DNA from: CAYTLW01 sp964438735
GTDB lineage: Bacteria > Myxococcota_A > UBA9042
Assembly (NCBI GenBank): GCA_964438735.1
Contig: CAYTLW010000003.1
Coordinates: 62,001-126,000 of the forward strand
Direction of reading: 5' to 3'
DNA length: 64,000 bases
A program made the translations under genes and the position numbers. The notes below the pieces were generated by a model. That model saw nothing but the letters and a program-made list of their open reading frames with translations. It had not been told where the DNA came from and did not search any database. Positions 54,274 through 63,054 of this stretch are shown here, one piece after another; the first letter of the stretch is position 1; each line of letters begins with the position of its first letter.

Positions 54274-55824
54274 TTACGGACCCGTCGGTCCGACGTCACC
54301 GACCAGCCACACCCAGAGATGATCGCCATCGCGCGCGGTGCCGATGACCTTCGATCCGCCGGACGTCGGCTTCAGGGGCAACCCCGCCCCGCCGCCGAAG
54401 ATTCCGATCAGCGCCTGATCGACGACCTTTTCGAGCGCCTCCTCTGCAGGCTTGGGTGCCACGGCCAACAACGGGCTGGACACAACGGCGCTGTCCACCG
54501 TGGCGCTACGCACCTCGAATGAGACGCCCCAAGGTCCCAGGGCCAGCGGCCAGGTGGTCAATCGGAAGGTGCCTTCGATTCGAAGTACGACTACCTCCAG
54601 CCCACCCATGCTGGCGCTCAACTCCAACAGGGCATCGGGGAAGCGCCACTCGATGCCCGCGTCCTTGCCCAACTCCTGAACCTTCAAGGTCGGCGATCCG
54701 CCCGGCCAGAAGGCAGCGCCAACCGGTCCACCCTGGACCCAGGCCGACAGTGGCGACAGCACATCGCCGGCCCAAGATGCGGGCAGCGATTGCTCCAGAC
54801 CGGCTCGTACACGTCGGCACAACATGCCAGAACGGGCGACTGCCCAGCCAAAGTGGCCAAGCAGGCGACGCTCGACCACCAGCGCTCGCCGGAGGGGCTG
54901 AGTGCCGCCGGCAGGCGTGGGCGCGATGGGGCTGATGGGACCATCGGTCGATTGCGGCGGCGGCACATCGGCGGCGCAGTTATGACGCTGCACGTCGAGG
55001 CCAACCTCGAGGCCCACGTGGCCGTAGCCGACCTTGTGATCGAGCAGTGAGGAGCCGGAATCACCGCCCGCACTGACGAAGCGCGCGTCGACACCCAACA
55101 CGACGGACTCGCCCTCGATCTGCAACTCGACTTCGCCCTTATGCTCCAGGTCGACCGGAAGCAGGGCGCCAATTGCGGCCGCCGCGCTTTGTTCGTAGCG
55201 GCTGGTCATGGCCGCCGCAGCGGCGCTGGCCAGGTGCTTGCTGATCGCCGAACCGGCTCCAGGGGCGGCGTTTGACAGGCAGTTGTCGGTATCGGCGAGC
55301 TTCGCGTTCGCGAGCACGAGATCGGAGGCCTTGGCCAACGTGACGCTGGCCACACCCTGGCTGTCGCGGGCGAAGCGCAGTCGAGTACTCAGGTCGCCGT
55401 GATCGACTGACCAGGTGAGGCTGCACTGGGCACCGCCGGCGGAGTCCAACGACAACGGGGTCGGACCAAAGGAGACGGTCCACAACAAGCTGATCTCACC
55501 GTTGGCCTCGAAGGTGGCGGAACCCGACTGGACTTCGGCGTGCAATTGCGTGGCTGCGAGTGCGCCGCCGCCCGTGCCCGGCACCTCCAGTGGCGGAACC
55601 GGAACCTCGACAGTTTTGTTGCCTGGCGACAGGCGGACGTACTCGGCCAGTTCCTGCAGGTCCGCCTCGGTCACGACGAGATGAAGCGCCTGTCCAAGCT
55701 GATGTGTCGCCGGGAGCGGCGCAGAAAGCGGGGCCAGGGCTTCGTTGCAGGCGACGGCGCAGATCAGCAGCGACAGCAACCACAGGGCTCGCCAGGCGCG
55801 GCATGGTCGGAGAGCAGCAATCAC
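54274..55824 (-). CDS. Lipoprotein of unknown function (516 aa)
   Basis: GTG at 55824 overlaps the preceding stop by 4 nt (GTGA) and gives a signal with lipobox ending AVAC (Cys26). The 516-aa product is beta-rich with repeated hydrophobic strands (ATFEANGEISLLWTVSFGPT, GEVELQIEGESVVLGVDARF) and ends in GDHLWVWLVGDVGPTGP. It has paired Cys only near the middle. The overall texture recalls long beta proteins such as lipid- or LPS-binding folds, but I recognise no family. Translationally coupled to the upstream lipoprotein. Confidence 0.72.
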   Translation of the reverse strand: MIAALRPCRAWRALWLLSLLICAVACNEALAPLSAPLPATHQLGQALHLVVTEADLQELAEYVRLSPGNKTVEVPVPPLEVPGTGGGALAATQLHAEVQSGSATFEANGEISLLWTVSFGPTPLSLDSAGGAQCSLTWSVDHGDLSTRLRFARDSQGVASVTLAKASDLVLANAKLADTDNCLSNAAPGAGSAISKHLASAAAAAMTSRYEQSAAAAIGALLPVDLEHKGEVELQIEGESVVLGVDARFVSAGGDSGSSLLDHKVGYGHVGLEVGLDVQRHNCAADVPPPQSTDGPISPIAPTPAGGTQPLRRALVVERRLLGHFGWAVARSGMLCRRVRAGLEQSLPASWAGDVLSPLSAWVQGGPVGAAFWPGGSPTLKVQELGKDAGIEWRFPDALLELSASMGGLEVVVLRIEGTFRLTTWPLALGPWGVSFEVRSATVDSAVVSSPLLAVAPKPAEEALEKVVDQALIGIFGGGAGLPLKPTSGGSKVIGTARDGDHLWVWLVGDVGPTGP

Positions 55825-57098
55825 GGCTGCACCGCCGCGACCGGAAGGGTCCAGGTGAGGATTCGTCCTGAGGGCGGACTGCGTTGCGGGTCCAACTCCA
55901 GGTAGGCGACCAGCAAGGTCCCATCGACCTGGGTCAGGAGGCTGGGCCACGCCTGAGGCCGCCCCTGATGCGGTACATCGACGACCGAGAACTCGCCGTC
56001 CACCTTCTGGATGGCCACTTGAATGCGCAGGCGGCTGGCATCCATAAAGGCGACCGCCACCCTGCCGTTGGCCAGCGCCGAAACCGACAGGGCGGTGCCG
56101 ACGAGCCGACGACGTCGCTGGCCTTGATCATGGGTCAGGTAGCCGCCATCTGTGACCCGTCGATCGACGCTCTTGCCCGCTTCGTTGCTGAGGACCCGGA
56201 CCTCGTTTCGACCTGCATCGCGATAGGCGATGAGCAGATCACCGGTCAATGTGCGGGCCAGGGCGCACGGGCGGCCCACATCGCCGCCGGGTTCGTCGCC
56301 TGAGCCGGCTCCGTGAAGTCGGGCAGCCGTCCAGGCGCCATTCTTGCGGGATGCCAGGATCAGGTCGCGGCCCACAGCGTCGTGGGTGGCCACTGAAATC
56401 GCGTCTTCCCAGGAAGAGATGGCCAGGGAAGCGCCAAGATCCAGGGACTGGTCGGACTCGACGGGAGGACCCGGAATGGACTCGTGTTGCCAGGCGCCGG
56501 CCGTGTCCTGGTGGACGAAGTAGAGTTGGTGATCGGGTGTGCTGCGGTAGACGATGGCAGGTCGTTGCCGCCACAGGGCCATCTCGACCCGGTCGCCGAC
56601 GGTCCCCTTGGGCGCGGCAAGGACCTGCTCCACCTGCCACGAGCCCGTCTTTCGCTGGGCGTACCAAAGGGTGTTGTCCTTGATGCGTACATAGGCGACA
56701 TGCACCCGGCCGTCCGGCGCCGCGGCTGCAGAGGCCACCTCTCCGACAGCGAGCTGCTTGCTCTCTGCCGCCGGTCCGGCGATGAACATGGTCTGACTCT
56801 GCTTGTTGGTCCGCTCCTGCCAGGCCAGGCTCTGCTGACCGGGGGCGTGACCCACAAATCCCTGGCGCAAGCCGGGCAGCGCGACGGCGGAGAAAGAGCC
56901 GAAGAACCTCGTCTTGCCGGCCACCGTGTCCGCATCTGAAGCGACGCAACGGCCGGTATCGGGCTCGCAGATCGTGCCCGCCGGGCACAGGCCCTCTTCG
57001 CAACGGACCTTGGCGCCACAGCCGGCGAGTTCCAGCACCACGACAAGACACGCCCAGGCCGCGACCAGGGGCCACTGGCCAGAGACAAACGTCGACAT
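55821..57098 (-). CDS. Lipoprotein with predicted beta-propeller
   Basis: A 425-aa lipoprotein: MSTFVSGQWP begins a signal ending ELAGC (Cys27), an ideal lipobox. A short Cys-rich segment (CEEGLCPAGTICEPDTGRC) follows, as in many secreted Myxococcota proteins, then about 350 residues of repeated strands with the pattern seen in BNR/sialidase-type propellers (AAPDGRVHVAYVRIKDNTLW, ALWRQRPAIVYRSTPDHQLY, LASRKNGAWTAARL, NGRVAVAFMDASRLRIQV). No catalytic Asp box is clear. First of six minus-strand genes down to gpmI. It could display a recognition surface. Confidence 0.75.
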   Translation of the reverse strand: MSTFVSGQWPLVAAWACLVVVLELAGCGAKVRCEEGLCPAGTICEPDTGRCVASDADTVAGKTRFFGSFSAVALPGLRQGFVGHAPGQQSLAWQERTNKQSQTMFIAGPAAESKQLAVGEVASAAAAPDGRVHVAYVRIKDNTLWYAQRKTGSWQVEQVLAAPKGTVGDRVEMALWRQRPAIVYRSTPDHQLYFVHQDTAGAWQHESIPGPPVESDQSLDLGASLAISSWEDAISVATHDAVGRDLILASRKNGAWTAARLHGAGSGDEPGGDVGRPCALARTLTGDLLIAYRDAGRNEVRVLSNEAGKSVDRRVTDGGYLTHDQGQRRRRLVGTALSVSALANGRVAVAFMDASRLRIQVAIQKVDGEFSVVDVPHQGRPQAWPSLLTQVDGTLLVAYLELDPQRSPPSGRILTWTLPVAAVQP

Positions 57099-57197
57099 GG
57101 GATTGGCAGGTCGTCGCACGTGATCAGGATGCGCGCCCCCAGTCTGGCACGCAAGCGCAGCCGTGGGGCCATTCATTCTTCCGGGCACGGATCGCTG

Positions 57198-57206
57198 TGC
57201 TATGAT
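57198..57206 (+). promoter_or_regulatory. Extended -10 promoter of the cyclic-nucleotide-binding genes
   Basis: TGC-TATGAT is a perfect extended -10 (TGn plus TATGAT). There is no convincing -35, as expected for that class. Transcription near 57213 leaves a 40-nt leader with AAGG and the ATG at 57253, and argues against the earlier in-frame ATG at 57202, which lies inside the -10. Confidence 0.45.
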
Positions 57207-57252
57207 TCGCCACCGAACCCCCGCCTCGGCACAGGCCCAGATCAAGGCGAGC

Positions 57253-57831
57253 ATGGAGTCCAATCAGTCCCGGCGACCCAGGGTCGACTCGCTGCGCAGC
57301 GTGAAGCTCTTCTCGGACTTTGACGAGGAGCAGATCGCGGCGCTGCAGCAGGTCATGAGACGGCAAAGCGTCGGCTCGGGCGACGTCGTATTCGAACAGG
57401 GCGCCGAGGGCGACACACTGGTGGTGGTTGTCGACGGCATGTTGCGCGTGGAGGTCATCGGCGAGGACGGTGAATCCACGGCGGTGGCGAGGATCCACGC
57501 CGGCGAAGTTGTGGGCGAGATGGCGGTCCTCGACCCGGCGCCCAGATCGGCGAGTGTGGTCGCTGCGACCGATTGCGAGGTTCTCGAGCTCAGTCGGGGC
57601 GGCCTGTTGCAGTTGCGGCGCTCGGCGCCGGCGGTGTCTTCGGGCATCGTCAGCGGCATCATCGCCGATGTGACTCGTCGCCTACGCGACGTGAACACTC
57701 GAATCGACAAGGAATTGGATCCGGATAAAGGCAAGGACAAGCCGCGAAAGCCGGTTGCGGTCGCCTCAGAGGATGATGAGGGCTCGGTCATCGGACGGCT
57801 GTGGAAGCGGTTCGCGAGCAAGCGGGGATAG
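57253..57831 (+). CDS. Cyclic nucleotide-binding domain protein, no HTH (1 of 2)
   Basis: A 192-aa cytoplasmic protein with one CRP-type cNMP-binding domain (about residues 13-130): LFSDFDEEQIAALQQVM, GDVVFEQGAEGDTLVVV, and a phosphate-binding cassette GEMAVLDPAPRSASV that keeps both key residues, Glu and Arg, so binding of cAMP/cGMP-type ligands is likely. After the domain there is no helix-turn-helix, only a helix and a charged tail (DKELDPDKGKDKPRK) ending IGRLWKRFASKRG. It therefore is not a classical transcription factor. The next gene is a paralogue, starting at once after the stop codon. Confidence 0.85.
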   Translation: MESNQSRRPRVDSLRSVKLFSDFDEEQIAALQQVMRRQSVGSGDVVFEQGAEGDTLVVVVDGMLRVEVIGEDGESTAVARIHAGEVVGEMAVLDPAPRSASVVAATDCEVLELSRGGLLQLRRSAPAVSSGIVSGIIADVTRRLRDVNTRIDKELDPDKGKDKPRKPVAVASEDDEGSVIGRLWKRFASKRG

Positions 57832-58458
57832 ATGGCCAGGATCAACCTGCGCTCTCTGCAGGCACTATCCGAATACTCGAACGCGGAGCTCAAACTCCTG
57901 GGCTCCGTTGCGCCCGCGCGCGAGTATGAAAAGGGCGATGTGCTCTGCACCGAAGGCGATCCCGGGCGATCGTGTTTCGTGCTGGCGACCGGCTCGGTGG
58001 ACGTCGTCCGACACATCGAGGGTGAAGACAAGGTGCTGGCCACGCTTCGGGCTGGCTCCATCGTCGGCCAGATGGCGCTCGTCGACCGCTCGCCTCGCTC
58101 GGCCACCGTGGTGGCGGCGAATTATACGGTCACCTTGGAGTTGACCCGCGAGGTCTTCGAACGCCTTCTGGTGGCCCACAGTCACCTTGCCTTGCGCTTC
58201 CAGTTCCAGATCGCAGTGGCCGGTATTCGGCAGCTGCGCATGGCGACCAAGCGCCTGGCCGGAATCCTCAGTGAACAGGCTCGGAAGGAGGCCACTCGGA
58301 TCGGCCTCAAGGGCGAGGTCAAGGAAGTGCGACGCGACCAGCTTCTGACCGTGAAGGCGGCCCTCACCGAGTGGGATATGTCGCTGGAAGAACTCGACCA
58401 GGTCCATGTATCCGTACCGCGTGGCCAGGTTCGTGCCGACGAGCAAAGCCACCGCTGA
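57832..58458 (+). CDS. Cyclic nucleotide-binding domain protein, no HTH (2 of 2)
   Basis: A 208-aa paralogue of the preceding protein. Domain features: LKLLGSVAPAREYEKGDVLC, GDPGRSCFVLATGSVDVV and GQMALVDRSPRSATVVA, where the usual ribose-binding Glu of the cassette is Gln, so nucleotide binding may be altered. The C-terminal 70 residues are helical (LAGILSEQARKEATRI, VKAALTEWDMSLEELDQ) without a recognisable HTH. The start codon follows the previous stop directly, so the pair is translated as a unit. Likely a small signalling adaptor pair; partner unknown. Confidence 0.85.
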   Translation: MARINLRSLQALSEYSNAELKLLGSVAPAREYEKGDVLCTEGDPGRSCFVLATGSVDVVRHIEGEDKVLATLRAGSIVGQMALVDRSPRSATVVAANYTVTLELTREVFERLLVAHSHLALRFQFQIAVAGIRQLRMATKRLAGILSEQARKEATRIGLKGEVKEVRRDQLLTVKAALTEWDMSLEELDQVHVSVPRGQVRADEQSHR

Positions 58459-58488
58459 GCCGCCACCTGCCGCTCGCACGACTGCATC

Positions 58489-59622
58489 ATGTCGAACAAG
58501 CCCGACCTGCCCTATCGGGCGCCGCGACGTCAACCGCCGGATGGCCCCGCAGATTGGGTCCAGGGCTTCAAGATCGGCGACAACGTGCGCGTGGAGCAGC
58601 CTTTTGCCCTGGCGCCCATGAGCGGGGTCACCGACACCGCCTTTCGCCGCATGGTGCAGTCGGCCAGCCGCGGCGGCGTCGGCCTGTTCGTCACCGAGTT
58701 CATCTCTATCGAGGGGCTGACGTCGCAGAACATGATGTCGCGCACCAGGATGGCCTTCGAGCCGGCGATCGAACGACCGCTCGCTGTGCAGGTATTCGGC
58801 GCGGACGTCCGGCGCATGGTTCAGGCGGCGAAGATTGTCGAGCGATCAGGGGCGCAGATCTTCGATATCAACTGCGGCTGCCCGGCTCCCAAGGTGGTGC
58901 GCCGGGGCGGCGGGGCCGAGTTGATGCGCACACCTGACCGACTCGCTCGAATTGTCGAGGCCTGCCGGTCAGCGGTGAGCATTCCGGTGACGGTCAAGAT
59001 CCGCAGCGGCTGGGATGAGGCGTCGGAAAACGCCATCGACGTGGCCCGCCAATGCGAGCGCGCCGGAGTCGCCATGGTCGCGATTCACGGACGGTCGCGC
59101 CAGCAGCTCTACAGCGGCGAGCCGGACTGGGAGCTGGTCTCCCGGGTCGCCGATGCCGTGGACGTACCGGTGATGGGCTCCGGGGATATCGTCGACGCCG
59201 AGAGCGCGCTCCTGCGGCTGCGACAATCCGGCTGTGCAGGCGTGATGATCGGCCGGGCCGCCATCACCAACCCCTGGGTTTTCGGACAGATCCACGACCT
59301 GATTGGCGGTCGGGCTGCGGTCGAACCGGACAATACCGAGCGGCTGCGCGTCCTGCATGCCTTTCACGACGTCATGGTCGGCTACATGCCCCGGGGCGCC
59401 GTTGTCGGCCGCCTGAAGCAGTTGCTCTCACGACTGACCAAGGGGTTCCCACACGGCATGTTGTTGCGCGCCAGGGTGCTGCGCGAGGGCACGCCTGCTG
59501 AGATGTTCGACTGGATCGAGAGCTTCTTTACGGCGCTGGACGAAGGCGACATCGAAGTGTGGGCGATGCGGGCTCGGAAGCGGGAGCAGGAGCGGTTGGC
59601 AGGGCTGCAGATGCCTCGTTGA
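58489..59622 (+). CDS. dus: tRNA-dihydrouridine synthase (Dus family)
   Basis: FMN-dependent reductase of uridines in the D-loop of tRNA. The 377-aa protein has the TIM-barrel motifs ALAPMSGVTDTAFRRMV (about 40-56), FDINCGCPAPKVVRRGGGA (about 125-143) with the catalytic Cys131, VKIRSGWDE (about 174-182), IHGRSRQQLYSG and GSGDIVDAESAL (about 225-236). DusB is the likely subtype, though DusA and DusC share most motifs. An N-terminal extension of about 35 aa is present. It follows the cNMP pair after a 30-nt gap, so they may be co-transcribed. Confidence 0.93.
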   Translation: MSNKPDLPYRAPRRQPPDGPADWVQGFKIGDNVRVEQPFALAPMSGVTDTAFRRMVQSASRGGVGLFVTEFISIEGLTSQNMMSRTRMAFEPAIERPLAVQVFGADVRRMVQAAKIVERSGAQIFDINCGCPAPKVVRRGGGAELMRTPDRLARIVEACRSAVSIPVTVKIRSGWDEASENAIDVARQCERAGVAMVAIHGRSRQQLYSGEPDWELVSRVADAVDVPVMGSGDIVDAESALLRLRQSGCAGVMIGRAAITNPWVFGQIHDLIGGRAAVEPDNTERLRVLHAFHDVMVGYMPRGAVVGRLKQLLSRLTKGFPHGMLLRARVLREGTPAEMFDWIESFFTALDEGDIEVWAMRARKREQERLAGLQMPR

Positions 59623-59635
59623 GAGTGGACGGGGC

Positions 59636-59908
59636 TCACGCCTCGGCGCGAGCCGGGCAGGCTGTGTTGCCGCAGGATGCCGCGGCCTCTGGCGGGCAGG
59701 CGGGCTCTTCGGCAGGGACCGGCTGGCTGGTGTTGTAGTCGCTGGCGTGCCAGCCGCCGCCCTTGAGATGAAAGGTGCCGCCGGTGATCTGGCGCACGCA
59801 GTCGTCGCCCCCGCACTCGCCACATACGGCGCCGGGTTCGGCCGTGATGCGCTGAAATTCCTCAAAAACCGCTTCGCAGTGCCGGCATCGGTAGGTGTAG
59901 GTGGGCAT
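59636..59908 (-). CDS. FmdB-type zinc ribbon protein
   Basis: A 90-aa protein with start MPTYTYRCRHCEAVFEEF, chosen because GAGGAAG lies upstream and the longer frame lacks one. The N-terminus has the canonical CRHC...CGECGG zinc ribbon (Cys at 8, 11, 29, 32) typical of FmdB/CxxC_CxxC_SSSS proteins, followed by a Cys/Pro-rich tail (CPPEAAASCGNTACPARA). Its role is unknown; such proteins were first linked to formamidase and amidase expression. The promoter upstream (59938-59965) has a perfect TTGACA. It is convergent with the dus gene. Confidence 0.87.
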   Translation of the reverse strand: MPTYTYRCRHCEAVFEEFQRITAEPGAVCGECGGDDCVRQITGGTFHLKGGGWHASDYNTSQPVPAEEPACPPEAAASCGNTACPARAEA

Positions 59909-59937
59909 GGCGACTTCCTCCCCTGGAATCCGGCCAC

Positions 59938-59965
59938 ACGGTAGGCAGCCCGCCAAATCTGTCAA
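59938..59965 (-). promoter_or_regulatory. Promoter of the FmdB-type gene
   Basis: On the minus strand a perfect TTGACA (59960-59965) is followed after 16 nt by TACCGT (59938-59943). The distance to the start codon at 59908 is 30 nt. Confidence 0.45.
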
Positions 59966-60174
59966 CCGAGACCTGGCCAGGGTCGCGATTGTACGCCAAT
60001 GGACCGACGCGCCGAGACGAGCGTCCAAGCCCCTGAGGGGGGATCGTTCCCCTCGCCCGCACATGCACGTGTTGTTTGAGCGGTAGCCAGGGCCATGTTA
60101 GCTTCCACGACCGCGTGGTGGCGCAATGAAACCCGCCGGAGTGGGCTGCGAAACGACGCAACGGGGTGTGCGAG

Positions 60175-61851
60175 ATGCGCGTCTGTCCGAAGTGCTCGAT
60201 GGAGACAGATCTGGCGGTCTGCCCGGACGACGGGGCCACCACGGTCGGCGTCCAGACCGCGGCCGAAACCTACGCGCCGGGCACCGTCATCAACGACCGC
60301 TACCGCATCGATGAGGTGCTGGGCATCGGTGGCTTCGGCGCGGTGTACATGTGCACCCAGGCCAACATGGACCAGGTGGTGGCGGTGAAAGTGCTCAAGA
60401 GCGAGCACCTGACCTCTGTCGAACACGTCAAGCGCTTCACGCGAGAAGCGCGCGCGGCGTCCAAGCTCAAACACCCCAACACCATCAGCATCTTCGACTT
60501 CGGCACCCACAGCGACGGCGCTCTCTACCTGGCGATGGAGTACCTGCACGGCGAGACCTTCGCCAACAGGATGGATGAGCAGACCTGCATGAAGCCGGAC
60601 ACGCTGGTCCATATCATGGGTCAGATCTGCAACTCGCTGACTGAAGCCCACAACGCCGGGTTGATCCATAGAGACCTGAAGCCCGAAAACATCATGTTGC
60701 TGCCGGTGGCAGGCGACCCCAACTTCGTCAAGGTGCTGGACTTCGGCATCGCGGCCTTCGAGACCGAGAACACGCCGGGCGAGGAGAAGTTGACCGAGGC
60801 TGGCATGATCATGGGCACGCCGACGTATATGTCGCCGGAGCAGGCCCGCGGTGAGGCGCTGGACGCACGCAGCGATATCTACGCGCTTGGCGTGATGATG
60901 TACGAAGCCGTCTGCGGCAGGGTGCCCTTCGATGGCGACCAGCCGATGACGGTGCTGGTCAAACACATCAAGGACCCGCCAGAGCCGCCACGCGCCGTGG
61001 CGCCCGAGGCCGGCATTCCGCGGGCGCTCGAAAAGGTGATCCTGCGGTGCCTCGAGAAGCAACCGGGTCACCGCCCACAGAAAGCCGCCGAGCTTGCCGT
61101 GGCGCTGCGCAAGGCGCTCGCCACGCCCGACGACGCGCTGCGCAAGCTGGAACAGGACGAATCGGCGGCACCGCAGGTCGATACGTCAGAACAACCCACG
61201 GAGCTCGTCAAACCCAGCGCGACCGAGATGCTGCGAATCGCCACGGCGACCATGCCGGACGATGGCGAGGCGCGGCCAGCGACGCCACCAGCGGTGCCGC
61301 CCACCACACGGCCCCGGAGTCGCATGCCCCTGTGGATCGGGCTGGCCGCCTTCGCAGTGGTCGGGGTTGTCGCGGTGATCGTGGCCATGTTGGAGTTTCC
61401 GGCCCCCACCGCACCGGCCGCAAGGACGCAGCCGGATGAGGTGATCACCAAGCCGGCCGCCCCGCCAACGCCGGCTCCAAACCTCGCGGCGAAGGTGCCG
61501 ACGCCAGCGCCCGAGGCTGCCAAAACGGATGCCGCGAAGGCGGAGGCTGCGAAGGCGGCCGCAGGCGCAAAGGCTGAGGTCGCATCGCCCAGCAAGGCGG
61601 CGGCAGCGAAAGAACCAGGCGACGGACCCACCGGCGCCAAGGCAGCGGGCCCGATTGCGGCCGAAGCGCCCAAGGCAGCGGCGGCGCCCGCCAAGGAGCA
61701 GCCGGTCGCAAAGGTGCGCAAGCCCAAAGTGAAGACCCCTGCAAAGAAGGCCGAGGCGCCGACGCAACCAAAGGTCGCCAAGCCGGTCAACGAGCCCAAG
61801 GCACCGCCTCCGAAGGCGGGCGGGCGGTCCGATTTCGTCCTCCCCGACTGA
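60175..61851 (+). CDS. Ser/Thr protein kinase with N-terminal zinc ribbon and one membrane segment
   Basis: A 558-aa eukaryote-type (Hanks) kinase. The first 20 residues contain CPKC and a later Cys (CPDDG), a small zinc ribbon. The kinase domain (about 44-310) has GIGGFGAVY (50-58), catalytic Lys72, HRDLKPEN (165-172), DFG (189-191) and GTPTYMSPEQA. One membrane helix lies at about 386-407. The C-terminal part (about 410-558) is low-complexity Ala/Lys/Pro and would be periplasmic. ATG at 60175 is used; a GTG at 60166 is possible. It precedes a PEGA protein by 139 nt and follows an FmdB-type gene divergently. Confidence 0.92.
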   Translation: MRVCPKCSMETDLAVCPDDGATTVGVQTAAETYAPGTVINDRYRIDEVLGIGGFGAVYMCTQANMDQVVAVKVLKSEHLTSVEHVKRFTREARAASKLKHPNTISIFDFGTHSDGALYLAMEYLHGETFANRMDEQTCMKPDTLVHIMGQICNSLTEAHNAGLIHRDLKPENIMLLPVAGDPNFVKVLDFGIAAFETENTPGEEKLTEAGMIMGTPTYMSPEQARGEALDARSDIYALGVMMYEAVCGRVPFDGDQPMTVLVKHIKDPPEPPRAVAPEAGIPRALEKVILRCLEKQPGHRPQKAAELAVALRKALATPDDALRKLEQDESAAPQVDTSEQPTELVKPSATEMLRIATATMPDDGEARPATPPAVPPTTRPRSRMPLWIGLAAFAVVGVVAVIVAMLEFPAPTAPAARTQPDEVITKPAAPPTPAPNLAAKVPTPAPEAAKTDAAKAEAAKAAAGAKAEVASPSKAAAAKEPGDGPTGAKAAGPIAAEAPKAAAAPAKEQPVAKVRKPKVKTPAKKAEAPTQPKVAKPVNEPKAPPPKAGGRSDFVLPD

Positions 61852-61990
61852 ATTGCGCATTGCGGCAGAGCGATCGAGGCGATGACCGGGCGCCTGGTGG
61901 GCTCGTCGAAAGTTGACGCTACAGCCGTTGTGGGCGAAACCTTGGGGGGTGTGGAGCGCTATCGAGCCGCACCGCCGCGAGGTCCCCAAC

Positions 61991-63016
61991 ATGCGCGTCG
62001 CCGTCTTTGTCCTCACCCTGCTCATCACGGCAACGAGCGTGAACTTCTGCCAACTGCCGGCCGCCAACGCACAGGCGGAGTCCGCGTCGCGCTCACAGGC
62101 CCTCCAGCTGTTTCGCCAGGGCAAGACCGCCTACAAGGCTGGTGACTACGACGCAGCGCTGAAGTTCTTTCGCAAGGCCCAGGCCATCTACGCCCGCGAA
62201 CCGTTGATCATTCTGGCCCTGGCCAAGACCTTCGACCGAGACTCGCAGTTTGTGCGCGCCCGCAAGTACTACGATCTGTTCATCAAGGAGGCGCCGCCGA
62301 CCGACCCGGATCGCGGTCGCATCATCAAGCGGATCGCGGCCATTGACGCCAAGCTGAAGGCGCGACCCGCGACGCTGATCCTCAAGGGGCTGCCCTCGTC
62401 CGCCAAGGTGTCCATCAACGGCAAGGATCGCGGCGTCGACCATCGTAGTGCGGTCGAACTCCCCGCCGGCACGTACAATCTCAAGGTGACGATGAAGTTG
62501 CGCTTGCCCTTCGAGCGCAAGGAGATCGTGCTGCAGGCAGGCATCTCGCGCACGATCGAGGTGGTGCTGGTCAAGCCTGTGGATCCATCGACCCTGCCGC
62601 GCGACCACACCTGGACGTGGGTCGCGGGCGGCGCCACCGCCGCGGCGTTGATCACCGCCGGCGGCTTCTTCCTCAAGCAGGTCTTCGTGCGCCAGGAGTG
62701 GTTCGACAAATTCAACAGCGATGGCAAGGCCAAAGACAGCACCAAAGAGGAATACGGTTGCATCCGATCCAAGGACACGCCGGCGGAGTGCCAGGCCATG
62801 GACGACGAGGGCAATCGACTTAACGACGAGCAGTTGGCCTGGCAGAATCGCGCCTGGATCACTGCCGGCATCGCCGGCGCGCTTGCGGTCGGCACGGCGG
62901 TGGCCTACTTCGCCGCCCCTGTGAAGACGACTGAGGAGCCCAAGGCGGCCGGGCTGACCCTGGTTCCCTTCGCATCCCACGAGCACGTGGGCGGCATCCT
63001 GAGCCTGCGATTCTGA
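61991..63016 (+). CDS. Secreted TPR/PEGA-domain protein
   Basis: A 341-aa exported protein. The start MRVAVFVLTL with GAGGT upstream and a signal peptide ending NAQAES (about residue 29) is preferred over longer frames. TPR-like helices (LFRQGKTAYKAGDYDAALKF, LIILALAKTFDRDSQFVRAR; about 35-110) are followed by a PEGA domain (TLILKGLPSSAKVSINGKDR and GTYNLKVTMKLRL, about 120-170), a membrane-like segment (WVAGGATAAALITAGGFFLK, about 208-227), a second one near 287-308 (ITAGIAGALAVGTAVAYFAA) and a C-terminal aromatic. PEGA domains occur with myxobacterial kinases and surface structures; the linked kinase suggests a functional pair. Confidence 0.78.
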   Translation: MRVAVFVLTLLITATSVNFCQLPAANAQAESASRSQALQLFRQGKTAYKAGDYDAALKFFRKAQAIYAREPLIILALAKTFDRDSQFVRARKYYDLFIKEAPPTDPDRGRIIKRIAAIDAKLKARPATLILKGLPSSAKVSINGKDRGVDHRSAVELPAGTYNLKVTMKLRLPFERKEIVLQAGISRTIEVVLVKPVDPSTLPRDHTWTWVAGGATAAALITAGGFFLKQVFVRQEWFDKFNSDGKAKDSTKEEYGCIRSKDTPAECQAMDDEGNRLNDEQLAWQNRAWITAGIAGALAVGTAVAYFAAPVKTTEEPKAAGLTLVPFASHEHVGGILSLRF

Positions 63017-63054
63017 TCGCTCGCTTCAGCCTCCGACTCCAACTTTGTAGATTC

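Noticed and set aside
60030..60060. CCCCTGAGGGG hairpin upstream of the kinase gene as a regulatory RNA
   Set aside because: The arms are short and GC-only with almost no loop; there is no further structure or conservation evidence.
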